Positions 56,349-64,000 of a DNA stretch of 64,000 nucleotides are shown here, one piece after another (position 1 is the stretch's first letter; each line of letters starts with the position of its first letter). A program made the translations under genes and the position numbers. The notes under the pieces were generated by a model. That model was not told the origin of the DNA, did not search any database, and worked only from the letters and a program-made list of their open reading frames with translations. This DNA comes from Saprospiraceae bacterium (GTDB taxonomy: Bacteria; Bacteroidota; Bacteroidia; Chitinophagales; Saprospiraceae): positions 62,001 to 126,000 of the forward strand of contig JADJWN010000007.1 in NCBI GenBank assembly GCA_016716335.1. Direction: 5' to 3'.

Positions 56349-58624
56349 ATGAAAAACATTCTGACTCTTGTATTTGCAATCTTTACTTCACTTCTTACGG
56401 GGCAGGGAGTAGGCGTGGGTACCGCCGTGCCGCACAGTTCTGCTATGATGGACGTATCATCCACTTCAAAGGGTATCCTGATTCCAAGGATGACCACTGC
56501 ACAAAGAGACGCTGTAGCCTCACCTGCCAATGGATTGATGATATACAATACGGATACAGCCTCATTCTGGTATTATAACGGCAGCAGCTGGACACAGGTA
56601 GGAGCAAGTATTACAGATATGATCAGAGACTCAGATGCCAATACCAGGGTAATGACTGAAAAAAATCCCAATGAGGATATCATCCGTTTTGACCTTGGGG
56701 GTACTGAATATCTGGTGCTCAATAAAAACAATAATGGAAGGGCAAGACTCGAAATGGTCAATAATAATTCCAATCATTACTTCGGATTTAAGTCTGGTCA
56801 GAATACTACTTCCGGCTCGCACAACACAGCTGTGGGCAATGAAAGTATGCAATTGATAAATACTGGAGCATTTAATACGGCTGTAGGAAGTCAGGCATTA
56901 TTCAGCAACACAATAGGAAACCAGAATACTTCAATAGGCTATCGGTCTTTGTACAATAATCTGAATGGTTTTTTGAATCTTGCAGTGGGTCATTCCAGCT
57001 TATTTTCGAACGACAGCGGAATGAACAATATAGGATTGGGATTTGAATCATTGTATTCCAATACTTTCGGGAATTTCAATATGGGTATAGGTGTGAGAGC
57101 TATGTATAATACCCTGTATGGCAGCTACAATTTGGCAATCGGTATAGAAAGCATGTATTCCAATGTAGGAAATTCAAGAACCACTGCCATAGGTAATTAT
57201 TCAATGTACTATGCAGATAATAATACCATGGGGAGCAATACTTTTAATACAGCTGTAGGTTATGAAGCATTGAGAGGAAGTACCACTGCATCCAGTAACA
57301 CCGGAAAATACAATACTGCTGTCGGAGATGCCGCCATGAGAGGTAATTCTACAGGATTTTCAAATGTAGCTATCGGGTATCAATCTCTTTATTCCAATAC
57401 AAGCGGAGCGAATAACACTGCAATTGGTAGTACATCCATGTATTCAAATACAACAGGATCAGGAAATATTGCCTTTGGGACAAATGCTCTTACAAGTAAT
57501 ACAAATGGATCAAATAATTCCGCTTTAGGTGTCAATGGTCTGAATTCAAACACTACGGGAGCAGGGAATATTGCTGTTGGGAATAATGCTCTTTTTAACA
57601 ATATCAGTGGAGCAAATAATGTTTCACAGGGTCTTAACTCCATGAATAATAATACTACAGGTGGAAGTAATGTAGCCATTGGGGCATATGCAATGGAACA
57701 GAATGTAGCGAAAAACGGCTCTGTAGCCATCGGACATGAAGCAATGAGATATGCTCACAATACAACTTTAGCTACGCTCTCCGGAAACGTAGCTATAGGA
57801 TATCAGGCATTATATGGAAGTACCACTGCTTCAGCAAATACAGGTGGAGGTCACACAGCAATCGGTTCTCAGGCATTGTTTGTGAATTCATCAGGTACAG
57901 TAAACACAGCTGTTGGGCAAAATTCACTTTCAAACAATTCTACGGGATCATTTAATACTGCAGTCGGTCAGGGTGCTTTGGACATTCTTGTAAGCGGAAG
58001 TCAGAATACCGCATTGGGGCGGGGAGCAAATGTACTTTTAACAACGCAAAATAATTCTACAGCTATTGGATTTGGAGCTGTTTCAAATAGTTCAAACAAA
58101 ATAAGAATAGGTAACAGTGCAGTCACACACATTGAAGGACAGGTGGACTGGAGCTGGCCATCAGACGGCAGGTTCAAATCGGATATCCATGAAAATATCC
58201 CCGGACTGGATCTGATTATGAAACTGCGACCTGTATCCTATAAATTCGACACGAGAAAGTTTGACCAGCATCTGAAAGGATCGGATTCACATAAAAATAG
58301 TGAATTGCCGGCTGATTATTTTGAGCATTCTTCCAGTATTGTACACACAGGATTCATAGCTCAGGAAGTAGATGCAGCATGTGCAGCCATAGGATTTGAC
58401 TTTAATGCTATACACAAGCCGGATAGTAATAATCCGGTGACCATTACAGTATAGCTTACACTCAATTTATTATGCCTATAGTGAAAGCTATTCAGGAACA
58501 ACAGAACATTATTGACCAGCTCAAAAGTGAAAATGAAACTCTGAGAAATTTTAAAAGTGAGTTTGAAAAAATGGCTGCTGAAATTCAGCTTCTGAAGAAT
58601 TCCATGGAGGCGATGAGAAACTAA
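56349..58624 (+). CDS. Tail-fibre-like surface protein with YadA-head-type repeats and S74 chaperone domain, one-base frameshift near the end
   Basis: About 758 residues. A signal peptide and the Bacteroidota leader module (VGVGTAVPHSSAMMDVSS, RMTTAQRDAV, GLMIYNTDT) are followed by about 20 copies of a NTAxGxxAL-type repeat (NTAVGSQAL, NTAIGSTSMY, VAIGYQSLYSN and so on). These resemble trimeric-adhesin heads and suggest a beta-roll. The C-terminal domain has SDGRFKSDI, the conserved serine-lysine region of S74 endosialidase-type chaperones that trimerise the fibre and then cut themselves off. At about 58438 one base seems missing (GTG-ACC for GTGGACC); the coiled-coil end (VKAIQEQQNIIDQLKSENE) continues in the next frame to 58624. 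Confidence 0.85.
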
Positions 58625-58679
58625 AGCCGGAGTCTGATAAGTGCGATTTAAAATTATTTCAAATAAATAAATTCATCCG

Positions 58680-58961
58680 ATGCTCAAATACGCCTTCTGG
58701 ATACTTTGGTCTGCTGAATTTATTTTCCTTGGCTGGATGTTGATGGATGAAATGAAACTCAAATATCTTTCCATGCCGATGTATATTCCATTGGGATTTT
58801 TATGGGTTTTTCTGGCCTTATTTGTCAAATGGGTGTTGAAGTCAGATACTGCTGCCTTGATAATGGTAGGCATACCCGGAGTACCGCTCATACTGATGGG
58901 TGTTTTTCTTTTGATCGTCTGGATGATCAGTATTATTTCCGGCCCAATCCGATGGAACTAA
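58680..58961 (+). CDS. Small integral membrane protein
   Basis: 93 residues with three membrane segments (about 4-20, 32-52 and 58-86). It has no signal peptide and no known motif. It lies between the S74 gene and the leader repeat, and the same short-membrane-protein character is seen in the next gene, so the two may work together. Function unknown. Confidence 0.55.
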   Translation: MLKYAFWILWSAEFIFLGWMLMDEMKLKYLSMPMYIPLGFLWVFLALFVKWVLKSDTAALIMVGIPGVPLILMGVFLLIVWMISIISGPIRWN

Positions 58962-58964
58962 TTT

Positions 58965-59211
58965 AATAAACACTTGAACTGTGAACGATAAAAAATCTGA
59001 ACACTCGAACAACCAAACACTCGAACTGTGAACGATGAATAATCTGAACGAAGAATCCGCCGGAGGCGGAAACACTTGAACAACCAAACACTCGAATCCA
59101 CCGAAGGAGTAAATAACCCGACCAAACCAAATCACCAAATCACCAATTCAACACATCACCAAATTAACAAATCACCAAATCAACGAATCAACAAATCAAC
59201 AAATCAACAAT
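58965..59211 (+). repeat. Leader repeat B, octamer array upstream of a membrane protein gene
   Basis: Same sequence as leader A (45478-45735, opposite strand). It contains AATAAACACTTGAACTGTGAA, a duplicated ACACTCGAAC-TGTGAACGAT block, the palindrome TCCGCCGGAGGCGGA (59056-59070), TAAATAACCCGACCAAACCA and about ten AAATCAAC/AAATCACC octamers (59127-59211), ending 3 bases before the ATG at 59215. Confidence 0.8.
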
Positions 59212-59214
59212 AAA

Positions 59215-59581
59215 ATGAAGTATATCTTAGGTCCTGAAATCATCTGGTTTTTGCTTTTGGGTATTTCAATTCTCATTGCCCGGTCCAATACGCCTCCGGA
59301 TTTTCCGATGGATGGTTTTATAGACAAATCCTGGGTTTTGGTAGCATTATGCGGACTGATGACCTTCGGCCTGTACTTTTTCCTTTCGTACCCAAAATTT
59401 TCTTTTTCTGCGAATCTGGGTAATATGCATATATGCAGGTCACCATATACTGGAGACACTGACCTCTGCTTACAGCCGGCAGGGACCCGGCATAGGAATG
59501 GGTTATCTGGCTGGAATGCTTTTTATGATCATTGCATTGATGGCAGGCAACATAATGGTAGCCGTAATTTCAAAATATTAA
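59215..59581 (+). CDS. Small multi-pass membrane protein, frameshifted
   Basis: The first ~65 residues (KYILGPEIIWFLLLGISILI, then WVLVALCGLMTFGLYFFLSY) form two membrane segments. From about 59430 the sensible frame changes: in the +1 frame SAYSRQGPGIGMGYLAGMLF and MIIALMAGNIMVAVISKY form another membrane segment and end at a TAA at 59579-59581, just before the next gene. A one-base insertion or two-base deletion is needed. In the unshifted frame the reading continues into the next gene as an artificial fusion. I do not know the family. Confidence 0.55.
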
Positions 59582-59592
59582 AACCCGGATTG

Positions 59593-60246
59593 ATGAAAAC
59601 AGTATTTCTTGTAATAATGGTTTTGATTGTGGTATTTTTATATAAGTCCTGTGAAACCGGATATGTGAAAAAAGGTCACAATTGGGTATGGGTGACCAAT
59701 GACGAAAATTTCGGGAGCCGGGATCATTGGATTGAGGGGATAGACATGGAAAGCTTTAAAGTTTTAAGGCAAAATAAAAATTTTGCGATAGACAAATATT
59801 CCGCTTATTTCAGAGGCAGAAAAATCAGCTATGCTACCCCTGATGGTTTTGTACCATTGACGGATAATGCCTACGGATATGCCAAAGATAATTATCGGGT
59901 GTTTTTTGATAATGAAGTCATATTGAAAGCGGATCCTGCAACATTTGAAGTGCTTGAATTTCCTTATTCCCGGGATAAAAATGATGTGTACAATGGTACA
60001 TTACCGATGAATCTGGATAAAAATGATGTAGAAGCTTTCAAAGTAATCAATGACGATAAACTGATGAAAGGCTCGAAAATCACCACACTGCTGAGCGAAT
60101 TTCTGAAATTCAACCCGGAATACCAATGGATTGAAAATCTGGATATCGAAGTGAACTGGGTCATCACCGGATCATGGGGTACAGGGGAGGCAAACGGGAA
60201 GAAATATAAGGGCATAAAACAGGTCAACAGGAATGAGGGCTTCTGA
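59593..60246 (+). CDS. DKNYY-family exported or membrane-anchored protein
   Basis: 217 residues from the ATG at 59593. The N-terminal hydrophobic stretch (MKTVFLVIMVLIVVFLY) is followed by a cysteine in LYKSCETGY, possibly a lipobox. The body has the DKNYY pattern repeated: residues with N-x-F-A-x-D-K, YGYAKDNYRVFFDNEVI, SRDKNDVYNGTLPM and LDKNDVEAFKVIND. Such repeats form small beta units; their role is unknown. It directly follows the broken membrane gene (11 bases apart), so both are probably in one operon with leader B at its start. Confidence 0.7.
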   Translation: MKTVFLVIMVLIVVFLYKSCETGYVKKGHNWVWVTNDENFGSRDHWIEGIDMESFKVLRQNKNFAIDKYSAYFRGRKISYATPDGFVPLTDNAYGYAKDNYRVFFDNEVILKADPATFEVLEFPYSRDKNDVYNGTLPMNLDKNDVEAFKVINDDKLMKGSKITTLLSEFLKFNPEYQWIENLDIEVNWVITGSWGTGEANGKKYKGIKQVNRNEGF

Positions 60247-60464
60247 TACCTGAATCGGTACTGCATGGTGTGAGATTTACACCAAACTATTGCGAGTACT
60301 ATGACATCTGCTCTTGTTTCAAATTAAAACTTCACATTGATTCAGTCTAAAATCTGCTGAAAATTAAATTTTGCAAGTACCCAAAACCAATCTGTTTGGT
60401 ATGCGTTTATTGTACTGTGACACCTTATTCAAGTGGAAAATACCCTCCAGAAAATCAAAATTGA

Positions 60465-61058
60465 ATGCAGGACGCAGAAATAGTGGAGAAATTAAGGTCC
60501 GGTAGTATTTCGGCTAGAAATCAGGCATTCCACTATTTGTACCACAGCGAGAGATTAAGAAATAAGATCAGATCCATTTTATCGCCCTGGGGAGTAGAGC
60601 ATGAACAGCTTCATGAGCTTATTCAGTATGCGATGATTGTTCTGGACAGGAAGATAAGAGAAGCTGATTTTACCCTGACTTCCTCTGTGGAAACTTATTT
60701 CTGCAGTATTGTAAAGAATAAATACCTGTATGAGAGACAGGACTCTCTAAAGAAGCGAAAGATTATGGAGATTTCCGAAGCGACTGAAGTCGAAACCGCC
60801 GAAACTCCCTTTGCAGATCTTGATGATGAGAAAGTAAAAACACTCTTATGGAGTATTGTGGAGAAAATGAATGAAAGGTGCAAAGCCTTGCTGCCACGCT
60901 GGGCTTTGGGTACCAATGGTGATGAGCTATGCAGAGAGTTCGGCTTTTCTACTCCTGAACAGGCTAAAAAGGAAACCTACAGATGCAGGCAGAAGCTTAA
61001 AGAATATGTCAATGATACCCCGGGACTCAAAACAAGCTTACTTAATCTTTTAAAATGA
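60465..61058 (+). CDS. Sigma-70 family RNA polymerase sigma factor of the CHAT-linked cluster
   Basis: 197 residues. Region 2 around residues 10-100 (LHELIQYAMIVLDRKIREAD, TYFCSIVKNKYLYERQDSLK) and region 4 around 130-185 (MNERCKALLPRWALGTNGDE, LCREFGFSTPEQAKKETYRC) are recognisable. It differs from the two ECF factors of the window and does not carry the GCAACC element. It is the first gene of a plus-strand run of sigma factor, anti-sigma-like protein and membrane proteins that meets a CHAT protease gene head to head. Confidence 0.85.
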   Translation: MQDAEIVEKLRSGSISARNQAFHYLYHSERLRNKIRSILSPWGVEHEQLHELIQYAMIVLDRKIREADFTLTSSVETYFCSIVKNKYLYERQDSLKKRKIMEISEATEVETAETPFADLDDEKVKTLLWSIVEKMNERCKALLPRWALGTNGDELCREFGFSTPEQAKKETYRCRQKLKEYVNDTPGLKTSLLNLLK

Positions 61059-61076
61059 TGGATACATCAGAATCTT

Positions 61077-61322
61077 ATGGATATTAATGAAAAGATAATA
61101 GATGATTTTGTACAGGGTAGATTGCCTGCTGAAGAAATGCAATATATTGCAGCAATGGCAGAAAAGGATGCAGAACTGGCCATGGCCATAGAAGATGCCC
61201 GGATTGCTATGCTCGTTGCCAATGAGTTGGTGGCAGAAGATATCAGAACGCTCACAGAAGATTGGAAAAACCAGGAGAATTTTTCCCAACCAAACAAAAG
61301 CATATCGCAAAACCTGCAATGA
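61077..61322 (+). CDS. Small anti-sigma-like protein, or N-terminal part of the next gene
   Basis: 81 residues. IIDDFVQGRLPAEEMQYIAA and AEKDAELAMAIEDARIAML form the helical N-terminal unit typical of Bacteroidota anti-sigma proteins that lack a zinc finger. The stop overlaps the ATG of the next frame (ATGA). Comparison with the paralogue at 62203, where the same LTNEWRNNF-type stretch runs straight into the membrane segment, suggests that the two frames are one gene split by a missing A near 61297 (PNKKHIAKPAMTK restored). I list the two parts separately because real translational coupling cannot be ruled out. Confidence 0.65.
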   Translation: MDINEKIIDDFVQGRLPAEEMQYIAAMAEKDAELAMAIEDARIAMLVANELVAEDIRTLTEDWKNQENFSQPNKSISQNLQ

Positions 61323-61999
61323 CTAAGACCATTGTGTCCGTCATACTGGTTATTTTCCTCATATTTTCAGGGATTTATTATCTGATTAACTCTGGAAAGA
61401 AAGCTTCGGATGAAAAGGAGTCCATGCCGGCTGAGAATCAGATTTTGGAAGAAAAGGATACTCCAACACTATCTAATCCTGATAAGGATACTTCTGAACA
61501 AAAAAGTCAGGCTCCTTCGAATCTAAAACCGAATGAATCTAAGAATGATCATATGGAATCAAGCAATCAAAGATTAATTATTGCTACCAGATTGATGCCA
61601 CCATTCAAAAAGCCATCGAGGCTGAGATCGTCCTCAGAAAATGAATATTCACGGGATTACAACGAAATGATCAGATTGTATGAATCCGGCGATTTGAAAG
61701 GACTTAAATCATTTATTACCACTCACAGTCCGGGTAGTGAACTTCAGATTACAGCCAGAGAACTGTATGCCAGACTTTTATTTCAGCATGGGGAATACAA
61801 GAAAGCAGCTGAAACTCTGGAAGCTATGTTGACTTTGGATGCGCCTTCGGCAGACGAATATGAGTTTATGTTGCTGCTTTGTTATTATGCGGATTCTGCT
61901 GAACAGCAAGTAAAATTCAAAAAATTGAGGCGTAAAATTGGTGCAGATAATAATCATACCTACCACAAACAAATCAAGAAACTGCCTTCTGATGATTAA
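61319..61999 (+). CDS. Single-pass membrane protein with C-terminal TPR-like region
   Basis: About 226 residues from the ATG at 61319. A membrane segment (about 7-24, VSVILVIFLIFSGIYYLI) is followed by a charged low-complexity linker (about 25-85), the block IIATRLMPPFKKP, and a helical region with TPR-like units (ARELYARLLFQHGEYKKAAE, DAPSADEYEFMLLLCYYADS). Probably the periplasmic part of an anti-sigma protein whose cytoplasmic part is the preceding frame. Paralogous to 62203-63063. It may be a target of the adjacent CHAT protease, which is inference only. Confidence 0.65.
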   Translation: MTKTIVSVILVIFLIFSGIYYLINSGKKASDEKESMPAENQILEEKDTPTLSNPDKDTSEQKSQAPSNLKPNESKNDHMESSNQRLIIATRLMPPFKKPSRLRSSSENEYSRDYNEMIRLYESGDLKGLKSFITTHSPGSELQITARELYARLLFQHGEYKKAAETLEAMLTLDAPSADEYEFMLLLCYYADSAEQQVKFKKLRRKIGADNNHTYHKQIKKLPSDD

Positions 62000-62202
62000 A
62001 GTCCTGAAGTCCCGGGCACTTAAATAATTTCATTACACAGGTATTATTAAGCCCCTCTGCTCTGACATGTGACGACGTTGTTTTGCCGTATGATATAATT
62101 TGGCTCTGAGAGGATTACTTTTTTCTTATTTTTACCAAATTTCAGTCATCCCATTGGGTACCATTTATTGATTTGAACGATAAATTAAAAACGAATGATT
62201 CA

Positions 62203-63063
62203 ATGGATGCTTCAAAAAGGGGAGAAAGCAATAGTAATCCGGTATCAGCAGAAGAAAATAAGGATTCAACAGATATTCTGAAGTTGATTTCTGACTTTAT
62301 TATTGCGCAGGATATCATTACACTGACCAATGAGTGGCGCAATAATTTTATGCGTAGCAGGCTTAAAGATTCAAAGTTTAAATTCATTTTTTTCAGATCT
62401 TCTTTGTTGATAATTATTGCGGGATTAATTATAATTCTGCTTTTCATGCTGATTGCCGGCAAATACAGACAAAGTAATGACAGGAAGATCGATGAACTGA
62501 ATGAAAAAAAATCACCAGTGGAAAAAACACAAAACTCTGAAGACAATGAAACAGAGATAAAGCTCAGAGATGAAGGTATGGCCGAAATAAATATTCAAAT
62601 CAAAGCTGATACGCAGCAGGATACCGGTAATGGCAAAAAGCAAACCAGCAGAAATTTAGTCACGGCTATTGCCTTAATGCCATCTCCTGTATTTATCAGG
62701 ACAAGAAACGGAACTGAAAATTCACTTTTTGAAAGAATATTTGGTATGTACCAGAATGAAGATCTGGTAGCTTTGATTGCGGTGAGAAATGAATTATCCA
62801 AAAAATCGGTCAGGAGTGAGTATATAGAAGATCTTATCGGACGGATTTACATTAAAAAAGGTGATATAGACAAAGCCATAGAAATTTATAATGAACTTTG
62901 TCAGACAGACAGCCCTAACGTGGAGGAGTATGAATACATGTTGCTGATAGCGTATTATGCAAGGCAGTCGAAGCATAATTTTTTGAAGTTGAAAGAATAC
63001 ATCAGCAATGACACCCTTCACCCCTACAGTTCTAACGCCGCTAAATTGTTTTTGAGTAATTGA
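62203..63063 (+). CDS. Paralogue: single-pass membrane protein with TPR-like C-terminus
   Basis: 286 residues from the ATG at 62203 (a TTG at 62173 is also in frame). A short cytoplasmic part includes ISDFIIAQDIITLTNEWRNN, then a membrane segment (LIIIAGLIIILLFMLIAG), an acidic-basic linker, a block LVTAIALMPSPVFIR that matches ATRLMPPF in the previous gene, and TPR-like units (DLIGRIYIKKGDIDKAIEIY, DSPNVEEYEYMLLIAYYA). It keeps the membrane and C-terminal parts of the first copy but lacks most of the N-terminal anti-sigma unit. It stops 13 bases from the convergent CHAT gene. Confidence 0.65.
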   Translation: MDASKRGESNSNPVSAEENKDSTDILKLISDFIIAQDIITLTNEWRNNFMRSRLKDSKFKFIFFRSSLLIIIAGLIIILLFMLIAGKYRQSNDRKIDELNEKKSPVEKTQNSEDNETEIKLRDEGMAEINIQIKADTQQDTGNGKKQTSRNLVTAIALMPSPVFIRTRNGTENSLFERIFGMYQNEDLVALIAVRNELSKKSVRSEYIEDLIGRIYIKKGDIDKAIEIYNELCQTDSPNVEEYEYMLLIAYYARQSKHNFLKLKEYISNDTLHPYSSNAAKLFLSN

Positions 63064-63076
63064 TCAGCTGAAATTT

Positions 63077-64000
63077 CTAGCGAATTGCCAGAGGTTTTAT
63101 AGAACCATACAGGATAAACGCTCCCCAAAAAAATGGATGCTGGGAGCTACCCACTGAGTTTTGCAGAAAATCTATTTTGGCCTGCCTCAAAGCATCTGAC
63201 TTTCCGGCTCCTGCCGAGAGTCTGATATAGAAGTTTTTCATAACATCTTTGGTAGAGCTGTCGTCTATCAACCATAGTGACGAAAGCACACTCCTTGCGC
63301 CTGCATATACAAAGGCTCTGCTCAGACCAATCACACCTTCACTTTTCTGCAACTCCCCTCTGGCAGTTTCGCATGCCGACAATACAACAAGGTCACTGTT
63401 CAGTTTCAGACTATAAATTTGTTTCACTGTAAATAATGCCTTTTCATCTTCCGAATCATCAGGATAGAAGACCACATAAGAATAATCTCCCATTCTTTCA
63501 TCAGATACCCCATGTGTGGACAGGTGCAGGATAGCATAGGCAGGCGCAAGACGGGCAAAGTTTCCGGCGGTAGCATCTTTATTAATCAAAAAATCACCTT
63601 CCATCATTTTGGAAATATCGGCTATCTCCTCACCACTTGAAGGTAATGAAGTAAACTTCCTTGAGTCATTAATTCCGGATTTGAATGATAAATTTGTGAC
63701 AGAAGGATTTGAGCCTGCTCCATGTGAAGAAGAATGCAGTCCTAATTTTTTATAGTCTCCCTGATAATATGGGGCCATAGCCAATATTTTCGGGGCATCC
63801 GCTGACCTATGGGCTCTATGGGTAAGCATATTATGGATGGTGACAGAAAAATCATAAGAAACCGAATATTTGTTCAATACAAGGGATATGTCCTGAACCG
63901 CATTTTATCTTTCGGCAATTCAGTCAGTAATACATCAAATGGCACAAAACTCAGCCATCCGTCATGGATTATCAACAGCTCTTTATTCATTATTCCTTCC
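63077..64000 (-). CDS. CHAT-domain protease, C-terminal part; runs off the window and has a one-base frameshift
   Basis: Only the C-terminal CHAT (caspase-like) domain is seen; the N-terminus, often TPR repeats in this family, lies beyond 64000. The catalytic histidine is in ILHLSTHGVSDE and the cysteine in VVLSACETARGELQ, the two parts of the family dyad, followed by LSRAFVYAGARSVLSSLWLI and HPFFWGAFILYGS. At about 63877 one base seems missing (TTGTATTGAAC for TTGGTATTGAAC), which splits off the start of the domain (ELLIIHDGWLSFVPFDVLLT). CHAT proteases cleave specific partner proteins; here the partner candidates are the convergent membrane proteins. Confidence 0.85.

Noticed and set aside
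59215..60246. One 343-residue protein joining the membrane protein and the DKNYY protein
   Set aside because: The middle 40 residues are not hydrophobic or conserved, while the alternative frame gives a clear membrane segment with a stop just before a good ATG. Two genes with a frameshift fit better.
60465..64000. A true type III-E CRISPR-Craspase locus
   Set aside because: No repeat-spacer array, no gRAMP/Cas7-11-like gene and no Csx30 or Csx31 sequence that I can recognise. Only the protease/sigma logic is similar.
1..64000. tRNA, rRNA, riboswitch, complete insertion sequence, prophage or origin
   Set aside because: I looked for T-arm and anticodon-arm patterns, transposase motifs, phage structural genes and DnaA-box clusters and saw none I could support.

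Overview
The window looks like chromosomal DNA of a Bacteroidota organism, probably Saprospiria or a close relative. The evidence is type IX secretion C-terminal tails, the TamL lipoprotein form of TamA, FISUMP and S74 surface proteins, ECF sigma/anti-sigma pairs, LytTR two-component proteins, etfBA, and -7 boxes of the form TAnnTTTG. I see no rRNA, tRNA, CRISPR array, phage or complete transposase gene.

Layout. 1-9.1 kb is envelope and cell-wall work: an LptD-like protein, an AmiC-type amidase with a SPOR domain, an MlaD/MCE protein, a TonB-like protein, VanZ, the tRNA modification enzyme MtaB and a class A PBP. 9.4-16 kb holds a ten-domain fasciclin adhesin with a type IX tail, divergent from an ECF sigma factor and a membrane-anchored beta-barrel-like protein. 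16-36 kb is mostly housekeeping: SppA, a BNR-propeller protein, a second ECF sigma/anti-sigma/DUF4097 operon, a SpoU methyltransferase, TamL, a bifunctional nuclease, etfA/etfB, TrhO and a second class A PBP. 36-51 kb is mixed: OsmC, a propeller histidine kinase with a LytTR regulator, a FISUMP protein, a TlpA-like thioredoxin, a globin, a Tat-exported amine oxidase and a collagen-like protein. 51-64 kb is accessory: a DUF4832/CBM6 protein, unknown genes, an S74 tail-fibre-like protein, and a cluster of sigma factor, anti-sigma-like protein, two paralogous membrane proteins and a CHAT protease that runs off the right end.

Three things stand out. (1) The terminal cluster pairs a CHAT protease with a sigma factor and membrane-anchored anti-sigma candidates, a logic like that of the type III-E Csx29/Csx30/RpoE system but with no CRISPR parts visible. 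(2) There are two families of non-coding repeats: a ~200-bp MITE-like element with 20-bp terminal inverted repeats (five copies, mostly decayed), and a ~240-bp leader with octamer arrays lying directly in front of two unrelated genes. (3) Ten genes carry single-base or compensating indels, mostly one missing base, in otherwise well-conserved genes including etfB. This points to uncorrected sequencing errors more than true gene decay, so those genes are given here as full spans with the break marked.
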